Below the pieces are notes generated by a model. That model was not told where the DNA came from. It made no database searches and saw only the letters and a list, made by a program, of their open reading frames with translations. The position numbers and the translations under genes were made by a program. Shown piece after piece: positions 1-7,240 of a stretch of DNA of 64,000 bases. The DNA is from Sphingobium sp. WTD-1. Its GTDB lineage: Bacteria; Pseudomonadota; Alphaproteobacteria; Sphingomonadales; Sphingomonadaceae. Each line of letters starts with the position of its first letter. Position 1 is the first letter of the stretch. Where the stretch lies: assembly GCF_030128825.1 (NCBI RefSeq), contig NZ_CP119127.1, positions 1,054,001-1,118,000 on the forward strand, read 5' to 3'.

Positions 1-1
1 A

Positions 2-820
2 TCGTCGCGGGTGATCGGCGCGGAACTGACCGGCAACCCGTTGGTGCGCAAGCTGAGCTTCACCGGATCGACCGAGGTCGGCAAGACGCTGATGGCGCAA
101 TGCGCGCCGACGATGAAGAAGCTGTCGATGGAACTGGGTGGCAATGCGCCCTTCATCGTCTTTGCCGACGCCGATCTGGATGCGGCGGTCGAAGGCGCGA
201 TCGCGTCCAAATATCGCAACAGCGGCCAGACCTGCGTCTGCGTCAACCGCATCCTGGTGCAGCGCGACGTCGCGCCGGCCTTTGCCGAGAAGCTGAAAGC
301 CGCCGTCGCCAAGCTGAAGGTCGGGCCGGGCACGCAAGCGGGCGTGACCCAGGGGCCGTTGATCGACGAGAAGGCGGTTGAGAAGGTTGAGGAGCATGTC
401 GCCGACGCGCTGGCCAAGGGCGGCACGCTGGTGAGTGGCGGGCATCGCCATGCACTGGGCCATAGTTTCTTCGAGCCGACCATCATCAGCGGTTGCACGC
501 CGGAGATGAAGCTGGCCGACGAGGAGACGTTCGGGCCGCTCGCCGCGCTCTTCCTGTTCGATACGGAAGAGGAGGCGGTCGCGCTGGCCAACGCCACCGA
601 GGTCGGCCTGTCGGGCTATTTCTATACCCGCGACCTGTCGCGCGCCTGGCGCGTGGGCGAGGCGCTGGAGGTCGGCATGGTCGGCATCAACACCGGCCTG
701 ATTTCGACCGAGGTTGCGCCGTTCGGCGGCATCAAGGAATCGGGCATGGGTCGCGAAGGATCGCGCCATGGCATCGAGGACTATGTCGAGATCAAATATC
801 TGTGCATGTCCGGGATCTGA
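2..820 (+). CDS. NAD(P)-dependent aldehyde dehydrogenase, succinate-semialdehyde dehydrogenase type (5' truncated by window edge)
   Basis: This is the C-terminal part, about 270 residues, of an aldehyde dehydrogenase; the reading frame is open back to the first bases, so the gene starts before the window. It shows the cofactor-region motif LSFTGSTEVGK, the general-base glutamate in MELGGNAPF and the catalytic cysteine in SGQTCVC (Cys codon at 233-235). The double-Cys TCVC and overall wording resemble GabD-type succinate-semialdehyde dehydrogenases (family knowledge), but the true substrate could be another semialdehyde or aldehyde of the pathway. The SDR gene starts about 20 bases downstream on the same strand, so the two are probably co-transcribed. 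Confidence 0.9.
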   Translation, partial: SSRVIGAELTGNPLVRKLSFTGSTEVGKTLMAQCAPTMKKLSMELGGNAPFIVFADADLDAAVEGAIASKYRNSGQTCVCVNRILVQRDVAPAFAEKLKAAVAKLKVGPGTQAGVTQGPLIDEKAVEKVEEHVADALAKGGTLVSGGHRHALGHSFFEPTIISGCTPEMKLADEETFGPLAALFLFDTEEEAVALANATEVGLSGYFYTRDLSRAWRVGEALEVGMVGINTGLISTEVAPFGGIKESGMGREGSRHGIEDYVEIKYLCMSGI

Positions 821-839
821 CGCAGACTATCGAAAGGGG

Positions 840-1517
840 ATGATGATGGCGGGAGTGGTGGCGGTAACCGGCGCGGCCGGTGCGCTGGGCCGGGCGGCGG
901 TGCAGGTGCTGCGCGCGGCCGGCTGGACGGTGGCGGGCATTGATGTGGGCGCGGTTCCGTCCGACAAAGTCGACCTGGCGCTGGGCGGCGTTGACCTGTC
1001 CGACGAGCAGGCGATGGCTGGCGCAGCCGAGAAGATCGGCGAAGCGCTGGGCGGCCTCGACGCTCTGGTCAATATTGCCGGCGGCTTCAGCTGGGAGACA
1101 GTGGAGGATGGCTCGGTCGCCACCTGGGACCGGCTCTATGGCATGAATGTCCGCACCGCATTGATCGCGACTCGCGCCTTGTTGCCGCTGCTGCGCGATG
1201 GCGGCGGGGCGATCGTCAACATTGGTGCGGCGGCCTCGGTGAAGGCGGCCGCCGGCATGGGCGCCTATGCCGCGTCCAAGGCGGGCGTCGCGCGCCTGAC
1301 CGAGGCGCTGGCCGAAGAACTGAAGGATGCGGGCGTGCGCGTGAATGCGGTGTTGCCCAGCATCATCGACACGCCGGCCAACCGCGCCGACATGCCCGAC
1401 GCGGATGCCAGCCGCTGGGTCGCGCCCGAGGCGCTGGGCGGGGTGATCGCCTTCCTGCTGTCGCCTGCTGCGGCGCCGATCACCGGCGCGCTGATCCCGG
1501 TCACCGGCCGGGTCTGA
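840..1517 (+). CDS. short-chain dehydrogenase/reductase (SDR)
   Basis: A classical SDR of about 225 residues that would interconvert an alcohol and a ketone with NAD(P)H. The N-terminus carries the Rossmann TGxxGxxG motif (VTGAAGALGRA), followed by the NxAG-type NIAGG, a serine-bearing strand NIGAAAS and the YxxxK pair in AYAASK. Three consecutive ATG codons (840, 843, 846) follow AAGGGG; the third has the best ribosome-binding-site spacing, so the protein may be two residues shorter. It lies directly behind the aldehyde dehydrogenase and ends at a strong hairpin (1523-1561). The substrate cannot be inferred. It is somewhat shorter than the usual 250 residues, mainly in the C-terminal substrate loop. 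Confidence 0.88.
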   Translation: MMMAGVVAVTGAAGALGRAAVQVLRAAGWTVAGIDVGAVPSDKVDLALGGVDLSDEQAMAGAAEKIGEALGGLDALVNIAGGFSWETVEDGSVATWDRLYGMNVRTALIATRALLPLLRDGGGAIVNIGAAASVKAAAGMGAYAASKAGVARLTEALAEELKDAGVRVNAVLPSIIDTPANRADMPDADASRWVAPEALGGVIAFLLSPAAAPITGALIPVTGRV

Positions 1518-1522
1518 TCGCG

Positions 1523-1561
1523 ATCGACCGGTTGCCGTTGCAAGGCGCGCAACCGGTCGAT
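1523..1561 (+). terminator. 13-bp perfect inverted repeat after the SDR gene
   Basis: ATCGACCGGTTGC (1523-1535) is perfectly repeated in inverse orientation at 1549-1561 with a 13-base loop, starting six bases after the SDR stop codon. The position fits a transcription terminator or an mRNA 3'-end stabiliser. No clear T-run follows, so intrinsic termination is unproven. Confidence 0.5.
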
Positions 1562-1669
1562 GGCGTTTCGTGCAACTGGCCTTGGCGCCTTTGCATTTGC
1601 GAAAAAAGCCTGGGAGGACCAGATGAACCTCGATGCTGCGACGCAGCAATATTCTTGTCTGAGGTTCTT

Positions 1670-1825
1670 ATGTTTTCGCTCATCTCGCTCTATTTCGCCT
1701 ATCGCCGGGACGTCGTCACCGCCGAGCGTTATATCGCCGCGCTGACCCCCGCTGCCGAGCCGGTTTCGGCCGATGTCGTGACCTTCCCGGTCGCCAAGGA
1801 AGAAAAGCTGGCCCGCGCCGCCTGA
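1670..1825 (+). CDS. small hypothetical protein (51 aa)
   Basis: A short frame beginning MFSLISLYFAYRRDVVTAER and ending EKLARAA. It has a hydrophobic start followed by a charged, plausible protein-like body, and no family I recognise. There is no good ribosome-binding site right before ATG 1670. A strong one (GGGAGG at about 1612-1617) precedes a different-frame ATG at 1623, whose 40-residue product ends at 1745. The two overlapping frames could mean a leader peptide with translational coupling, a frameshifted small gene, or chance. It stands alone between the SDR and the monooxygenase. Confidence 0.35.
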   Translation: MFSLISLYFAYRRDVVTAERYIAALTPAAEPVSADVVTFPVAKEEKLARAA

Positions 1826-1864
1826 TCGGCGCGCCAGCTGACGACTGACTACCTCTCCCGCTGA

Positions 1865-1931
1865 CTGCCCATTTTCGGGGCAGCGCCGCGGCCAGAAGGC
1901 CGCCAAGGGATCGCCACAGCGCTAACAGCGC
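1865..1931 (+). other. three short hairpins in the leader region of the monooxygenase gene
   Basis: Three consecutive inverted repeats are visible: CTGCCC/GGGCAG (1865-1870 with 1878-1883), GCGGCC/GGCCGC (1888-1893 with 1898-1903) and GCGCT/AGCGC (1919-1923 with 1927-1931). They fill the gap between the small frame and the monooxygenase promoter region. They could be a terminator for upstream transcription or a structured leader; G+C-rich DNA makes some such hairpins likely by chance. Confidence 0.35.
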
Positions 1932-1956
1932 CGGCCCGCCGCTCCGCCATTGCAAG

Positions 1957-1972
1957 TCAACATATGTGTTGA
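1957..1972 (+). promoter_or_regulatory. candidate operator upstream of the Baeyer-Villiger monooxygenase gene
   Basis: The 16-mer TCAACATATGTGTTGA is a 6-4-6 palindrome (TCAACA, 4-base spacer, TGTTGA) 40 bases before the monooxygenase start, in a locally A+T-rich stretch. Its form resembles the palindrome TGAACA-N4-TGTTCA upstream of the IclR gene at 53743-54609. TTGCAAGT directly before it (1950-1957) also occurs at 11169-11176 before the CoA ligase. A shared IclR-type regulator is a plausible inference, not shown. Confidence 0.4.
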
Positions 1973-2011
1973 TTAACAAAATGGCGAGAACAGCGATCCC
2001 CAGGAGAGGTC

Positions 2012-3841
2012 ATGACCTGCAAGCCGACGCAGACGCCTGCGGCTGACACATTCGATATCCCGACCCTGCGCGAGAAATATCGCGCCGAGCGCGACAAGCG
2101 GATGCGCGCCGACCGGGAAGGGCAATATCAGCCGACCACCGACGACACGACGCACAGCTATGACGTCGACCCGCATATGCCGGTCGTCGCGCGCGACCCG
2201 ATCGTCGAGGAACTGGATGTCGTGGTGCTGGGCGCGGGCTTTGCCGGCCTGCTCGCCGGCTATCATCTGACCAGGCAGGGCGTCACCAATTTCCGCAATA
2301 TCGACCATGGCGGCGACTTCGGCGGCGTCTGGTACTGGAACCGCTATCCCGGCATCCAGTGCGACAATGACGCCTATTGCTATCTGCCGCTGCTGGAAGA
2401 AACCGGCTTCATGCCGTCGAAGAAATTCGCCGACGGCGCGGAGATCCAGGCCTATTGCCGCCAGATCGCCGAAAGCTTCGGTTTCGCCGACAAGGCATTG
2501 TTCCACACCCTCATCACCTCGCTGAAATGGGACGAGACGATCCAGCGCTGGCGCGTCGGCACCAGCCGGGGCGACGAACTGCTGGCCCGCTTCGTGGTGA
2601 TGGGCTGCGGCGTGCTCAACATGCCCAAGCTGCCCGGCATCGCCGGCATCAACAGCTTCAAGGGCAAGATCTTCCACACTGCCCGCTGGGACTATGATTA
2701 TAGCGGCGGTAGCTACGCCAATCCGGTGCTCGACAAACTGGCCGACAAGCGCGTCGCCATCATCGGCACCGGCGCGACCGCGATCCAGGCGGTGCCCTAT
2801 CTCGGCCGCTACGCCAAGCAGCTCTATGTCATCCAGCGCACGCCATCGACCGTGGACGAGCGGCCCAATCCGGCGACCGACGCCGACTGGGCGGCATCGC
2901 TGCAGCCCGGCTGGCAGGCCGATCGCCAGGCCAATTTCCACCGCGCCGCGATGGAATCCTTCGCGCCGGGCGAGCCGGACCTGATCTGCGACATCTGGAC
3001 CGAGATTGCCCGCAACCTGTCGGCCGAACTGGAAGCCGAAGGCTGGCCGGAAATGTCGATCGAGCAATATATGGCCAAGCGCGAGGTGGTTGATTATCGC
3101 GTGATGGAGCGGCTGCGCGCCCGCGTCGACGAGATGGTCGAGGACAAGGCGACGGCTGAGGCCCTGAAGCCCTGGTATCGCTTCCTCTGCAAGCGGCCGC
3201 TGTCGAGCAACGAGTTCTATCCGACCTTCAACCGGCCCAATGTCACGCTGATCGACGTCGCCGACAGCAAGGGGCTGGAGAAGATCACCGAGAAGGGCTT
3301 CGTGTCGGGCGGCGTCGAATATGAGGTCGACTGCATCATCTTCGCCAGCGGCTTCGAGGTGACGAGCGAGCTGAAGCGCCGCTGGGGCATCGATGCGGTG
3401 GAGGGGCGCGATGGCCTGTCCATCTACGATCATTGGGCCAATGGCCCGCGCACCCTGCACGGCACCATGACCCATGGTTTCCCCAACCAGTTCTTCATCG
3501 GCTATATCCAGGGCGGCCTCAACGCCAGCGTGACCGAACAGTTCGGTCGCCAGGCGGAGCATATCGCCCATATCATCCATACGGTGATGGATAAGGGCGC
3601 CAAGGTGGTCGAGACCACCCTGCAGGGGCAGGAGGATTATGTCCGCCATTTCGAGGAAATGGAAATCGACATGACTGCCTTCCAGCAGGAATGCACACCC
3701 AGCTATTTCACCAATGAAGGCCAGGTGAAGGCGCCCTGGGCACTGTTCCGCAGCTATGGTCCGGGCTGGGGCGCCTTCCAGAAACTGGTGCAGGACTGGC
3801 GCGCGAAGGGCGATCTGGATGGCATGGAATTGCGGTCCTGA
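2012..3841 (+). CDS. Baeyer-Villiger flavin monooxygenase
   Basis: A class B flavoprotein monooxygenase of 609 residues predicted to insert one oxygen atom from O2 next to a carbonyl, turning a (cyclic) ketone into an ester or lactone with FAD and NADPH. The FAD Rossmann motif GAGFAG is at residues 74-79, FGGVWYWNRYPGIQCD follows, the type I BVMO fingerprint FKGKIFHTARWD (FxGxxxHxxxWD) is at about 216-227 and the NADPH motif GTGATA at about 252. An N-terminal arm of some 70 residues before the Rossmann fold, with a charged helix LREKYRAERDKR, resembles the larger BVMOs that act on cyclic or steroid-like ketones. AGGAGA precedes the ATG. It heads the Rieske/TPP/ALDH series after a 167-base gap. 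Confidence 0.93.
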   Translation: MTCKPTQTPAADTFDIPTLREKYRAERDKRMRADREGQYQPTTDDTTHSYDVDPHMPVVARDPIVEELDVVVLGAGFAGLLAGYHLTRQGVTNFRNIDHGGDFGGVWYWNRYPGIQCDNDAYCYLPLLEETGFMPSKKFADGAEIQAYCRQIAESFGFADKALFHTLITSLKWDETIQRWRVGTSRGDELLARFVVMGCGVLNMPKLPGIAGINSFKGKIFHTARWDYDYSGGSYANPVLDKLADKRVAIIGTGATAIQAVPYLGRYAKQLYVIQRTPSTVDERPNPATDADWAASLQPGWQADRQANFHRAAMESFAPGEPDLICDIWTEIARNLSAELEAEGWPEMSIEQYMAKREVVDYRVMERLRARVDEMVEDKATAEALKPWYRFLCKRPLSSNEFYPTFNRPNVTLIDVADSKGLEKITEKGFVSGGVEYEVDCIIFASGFEVTSELKRRWGIDAVEGRDGLSIYDHWANGPRTLHGTMTHGFPNQFFIGYIQGGLNASVTEQFGRQAEHIAHIIHTVMDKGAKVVETTLQGQEDYVRHFEEMEIDMTAFQQECTPSYFTNEGQVKAPWALFRSYGPGWGAFQKLVQDWRAKGDLDGMELRS

Positions 3842-4008
3842 GCCATGGGCCGGATCGCCCCGGGGATGGTTCGTAGCGCTCGCCGCTCTTCCCTTGGGGC
3901 GCTCCCGCCAGTTGCGATAGGCAGGTTGAAAATATTGTCCTTGCGGACCCGGCGAGCGGACTCGCGGGCCGTACCCAGCGGGCAACGCGGACGTTGCAGG
4001 AGGATGCC

Positions 4009-5385
4009 ATGAGCAAGATCGACAATATCGATGTGGAGGCGCTGGCCAAGCCGCTGACCTACCCGACCGAGGCATTCCTGTCGAAGGACTATGCCCTGGC
4101 GGAAAAGGAGAAGCTGTGGCCCCATGTCTGGCAGATGGCGGCGCGGGTCGAGGAACTGCCCGATGTCGGCGACTGGATGACCTACGACATTTGCGATGAG
4201 TCGATCATCATCGTGCGGACCGCGCCCGACACATTGCGCGCCTTCTTCAATGTCTGTCCGCATCGCGGCCGCCAACTGGTCGATGTGCCCAAGAACGTGC
4301 ATTCGGTGCGCGGCAAGAACCGGCGCAGCTTCGTCTGCGGCTTCCATGGCTGGACCTTCGATACCGAGGGCAACAACACCTATATTCTCGACCCGCAGGA
4401 CTGGCAGGGCGCGCTCAATGCCGAATGCACCCGCCTGTCGGACGTCAAGATCGACACATGGGGCGGCTGGATCTGGATCCACATGGACCTCAATGCCGAG
4501 CCGCTGATCGATTTCCTGGGCGATGCCGGCCGCATCCTGTCCTACTTCGAAATGGACAAGATGCGCTACAAATGGCGCAAATGGGTGGTCTATCCGGCCA
4601 ATTGGAAGACCGCGCTGGAGGCTTTCATGGAGCCTTATCATGTCGCGGGCACCCATACCCAGCTGCTCGATTATGGCGATTATTACGCCTATAGCGCGGC
4701 CTATGGCCTGCATGGGGTGAGCGGTTTCGACCAGCGCGACCCGGCCTTCCAGATGAGCCAGAGCAGCAGCGTCACCCGCGCCGGCAAGGGCGACGATCCG
4801 CGCCGCTCCACCTATGAGCTGATCCGCGAGAATTACGAGACGCTGAACTATGCCGCCTCGACCGAGACTTTGGTCAATGCGGCGAGCCGGCTGGTCGACG
4901 AACTGCCCGAGGGCACGGCGGCCGGCGACGTCATCGCCCATTGGCTGAAATCCGCCAAGGCGGACGATGCCGCGCGCGGCGTCATCTGGCCGGAAATCCC
5001 GCCCGAGGTGATGGCCGAGGCGGGGCTTGCCTGGCACGTCTTTCCCAACATGTCGGTGCTGCAGGGGATCACCTTCGCCCTTTGCTACCGCACCCGTCCC
5101 TATGGCGACGATCCCGACATGTGCATCTTTGAATCCTACGCGATCGAGCGCTTCCCCGAGGGCGAAGTGCCGGTGACCGAATGGGAAGAGACGGAGGCCA
5201 CCGCCGAGGGCTGGGGCGCCGTCCTCGCCCAGGACTTCTCGAACATGGAATGGGTGCAGAAGGGCATGAAGTCGCGCGGCTTCCGCGGGCCGCTGCCCAA
5301 CCCCCACCAGGAACGCAAGATCACCAATTTCCACCGCAACCTAGCCACGTACATGGGTACGGGCGCACCGAGGTTACTCAAATGA
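4009..5385 (+). CDS. Rieske non-heme iron oxygenase, large (alpha) subunit
   Basis: An aromatic-ring-hydroxylating-type oxygenase subunit of 458 residues, expected to hydroxylate or demethylate a substrate with O2 and electrons from a reductase. The Rieske [2Fe-2S] ligands are C83-P-H85 and C110-G-F-H113; the 24 residues between the pairs exceed the roughly 15-18 usual in this family. The mononuclear iron motif EPYHVAGTH gives H211 and H216. ATG 4009 is chosen over an in-frame ATG 15 bases upstream because GCAGGAGG sits before it. No small (beta) subunit, ferredoxin or reductase adjoins it, so it is probably a homo-oligomer drawing electrons from elsewhere. Its stop overlaps the next start as ATGA, indicating translational coupling to the thiamine-diphosphate enzyme. 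Confidence 0.93.
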   Translation: MSKIDNIDVEALAKPLTYPTEAFLSKDYALAEKEKLWPHVWQMAARVEELPDVGDWMTYDICDESIIIVRTAPDTLRAFFNVCPHRGRQLVDVPKNVHSVRGKNRRSFVCGFHGWTFDTEGNNTYILDPQDWQGALNAECTRLSDVKIDTWGGWIWIHMDLNAEPLIDFLGDAGRILSYFEMDKMRYKWRKWVVYPANWKTALEAFMEPYHVAGTHTQLLDYGDYYAYSAAYGLHGVSGFDQRDPAFQMSQSSSVTRAGKGDDPRRSTYELIRENYETLNYAASTETLVNAASRLVDELPEGTAAGDVIAHWLKSAKADDAARGVIWPEIPPEVMAEAGLAWHVFPNMSVLQGITFALCYRTRPYGDDPDMCIFESYAIERFPEGEVPVTEWEETEATAEGWGAVLAQDFSNMEWVQKGMKSRGFRGPLPNPHQERKITNFHRNLATYMGTGAPRLLK

Positions 5386-7166
5386 GCTATGACGATCCCA
5401 AGCCCGCCGTCAACGTGAACGCCACCGACAAGAAGGGCACGCCGGTCTACAAGCGGATGCTGGACCTGTTCGAGGCCGAAGGCATCAACACGCTGTTCGG
5501 TATTCCCGACCCCAATTTCGTCCACATGTTCCTGGAGGCCGAACGGCGCGGCTGGACCGTGGTTGCGCCCCATCATGAGGCCGCTGCCGGCTTCATGGCC
5601 GAGGCCGCGTCGCGCATCACCGGCAAGCCCGCCGTCGCGATCGGCACGCTGGGGCCGGGCATCGCCAATATGGCGCCCGCGATCCAGTGCGCGCTGGTCG
5701 AAAATTCGCCGGTCATCTTCCTGTCGGGCCAGCGCGCCCGTGTCACCGAACAGCGCGTCCGTCGCGGCCGCATCCAGTTCGTCAAGCAGATGCCGCTGTT
5801 CGAAAATAGCGTCAAATATGCCGCATCGATCGAATATGCCGACCAGACCGACGAGGTCGTGCGCGAGGGCATTCGCAAGGCGATGGGCGGCACCCCCGGC
5901 CCGGTCTATATCGAATATCCCAGCCACATCATCCTGGAAGAGCTGGACCTGCCTGCGCCGCTGGCGCCGGACCGCTATCGCCTGGTCAACCAGGGCGCGG
6001 ACATCGACCGGGTCAAGGAAGCGGCCGACCTGATCCGTGCGGCCAAGAACCCGATCCTGCTGGTCGGCCATGGCGTCCACACCTCGCGCTCGGGCGCGGC
6101 GGTGAAGGAGCTGGCGGACCTGATGCACTGCCCGGTGATCCAGACCTCGGGCGGCACCAGCTATATCAAGGGGCTGGAAGACCGCACCTTCCAATATGTC
6201 TTCTCCAAGGCGTCGATCGAGGCGGTCACGGAGTCGGATCTGGTGCTGGCGCTGGGCACCGAACTGGGCGAGCCCGTCCATTTCGGCAAGTGGCGCTACT
6301 GGATGAAAAATGAAGCGATCCGCAAGTGGATCTATGTCGAGCAGGATCCGGCCGCGATCGGCGTCAACCGCCCGATCGACGTGCCGCTGGTTGGCGACCT
6401 GCGCGGCGTCGTGCCGCAGCTGGTCGAGGCGCTGAAGGATACGCCGCGCCCGCCCGCGCCGATGCTGGAAGCCTTCATGCGCGACGGCCAGGCCGAACTG
6501 GACGAACTGGCGGCGGAATCGCGCACCAAGAGCGATGGCACCGGCGACCTGCCGATCCATCCCGCCCGTCTGGCGGTGGAAGCGACCGAGGCCTTCCCCA
6601 AGGACGGCATCCTGATCCGCGACGGCGGCGCCGGCGTGATCTTCCAGTGGACCTACTCCCAGTGCAAGCCGAACGACGTCATCTGGAACCAGAATTTCGG
6701 TCATATCGGCACCGGCATTCCCTATGCCACTGGCGCGATGCTGGCGGACAAGGCGGCGACGGGCGTCAGCCGGCCGGGCCTGTTGCTGACCTCCGACAGC
6801 AGCTTCATGTTCCATATCGCCGAACTGGAAGTGGCGGTGCGCACCAAGCTGCCGCTGGTCTGCGTTGTCGGCGTGGATAATCAGTGGGGCCTGGAAGTGG
6901 GCGTCTACAAGCGCACCTTCGGCCAGGGCACCGAAGAAACCGGCACCCATTGGAGCAAGGAAGTCCGCTTCGACAAGATCGGCGAGGGCTTTGGCTGCCA
7001 CGGCGAATATGTGACCCGCGCGGAGGACATCAAGCCGGCGATCGCGCGCGCCTATGCCAGCGGCAAGCCGGGCGTCGTCCATGTCGTGATCGACCCCAAG
7101 GCCAATTCGGAAGAAATGCCGAAATATGCCGAATTCCGCACCTGGTATGCCGAAGGCACCCAGTAA
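5382..7166 (+). CDS. thiamine-diphosphate-dependent enzyme (acetolactate synthase / 2-hydroxyacyl-CoA lyase / oxalyl-CoA decarboxylase superfamily)
   Basis: A three-domain ThDP enzyme of 594 residues. The N-terminal pyrimidine domain has the catalytic glutamate in PHHEAAAGF (E66); the C-terminal domain, around 470-500, has SDSSFMFHIAELE...DNQWG, a variant of the GDGS-xn-NN cofactor/Mg motif. Family members decarboxylate 2-oxo acids, cleave 2-hydroxyacyl-CoA to formyl-CoA plus aldehyde, or ligate such units. Which applies cannot be decided from sequence, but an aldehyde dehydrogenase 74 bases downstream suggests that an aldehyde is released. Its start overlaps the Rieske stop by four bases, so the two proteins are likely made together and act consecutively. 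An FAD-dependent acetolactate synthase role is unlikely: there is no regulatory subunit. Confidence 0.88.
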   Translation: MSYDDPKPAVNVNATDKKGTPVYKRMLDLFEAEGINTLFGIPDPNFVHMFLEAERRGWTVVAPHHEAAAGFMAEAASRITGKPAVAIGTLGPGIANMAPAIQCALVENSPVIFLSGQRARVTEQRVRRGRIQFVKQMPLFENSVKYAASIEYADQTDEVVREGIRKAMGGTPGPVYIEYPSHIILEELDLPAPLAPDRYRLVNQGADIDRVKEAADLIRAAKNPILLVGHGVHTSRSGAAVKELADLMHCPVIQTSGGTSYIKGLEDRTFQYVFSKASIEAVTESDLVLALGTELGEPVHFGKWRYWMKNEAIRKWIYVEQDPAAIGVNRPIDVPLVGDLRGVVPQLVEALKDTPRPPAPMLEAFMRDGQAELDELAAESRTKSDGTGDLPIHPARLAVEATEAFPKDGILIRDGGAGVIFQWTYSQCKPNDVIWNQNFGHIGTGIPYATGAMLADKAATGVSRPGLLLTSDSSFMFHIAELEVAVRTKLPLVCVVGVDNQWGLEVGVYKRTFGQGTEETGTHWSKEVRFDKIGEGFGCHGEYVTRAEDIKPAIARAYASGKPGVVHVVIDPKANSEEMPKYAEFRTWYAEGTQ

Positions 7167-7176
7167 GAAATGATCT

Positions 7177-7201
7177 CCGGGCCGGCGTCATGCCGGCCCG
7201 G
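7177..7201 (+). terminator. 10-bp perfect hairpin between the ThDP enzyme and aldehyde dehydrogenase genes
   Basis: CCGGGCCGGC (7177-7186) and GCCGGCCCGG (7192-7201) enclose a 5-base loop, 10 bases after the stop. There is no T-run behind it, so partial termination, attenuation or mRNA protection within the operon are all possible. Confidence 0.45.
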
Positions 7202-7240
7202 CCATTTATAAGATAATCCCTCTTTTGCACGGGTGAGGAC

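Noticed and set aside
1973..4075. A 700-codon open frame on the minus strand opposite the monooxygenase gene
   Set aside because: It is antisense to a gene with clear FAD, NADPH and BVMO motifs; its translation is rich in His, Arg, Gly and Ala with no recognisable domain. High G+C content keeps such opposite frames open.
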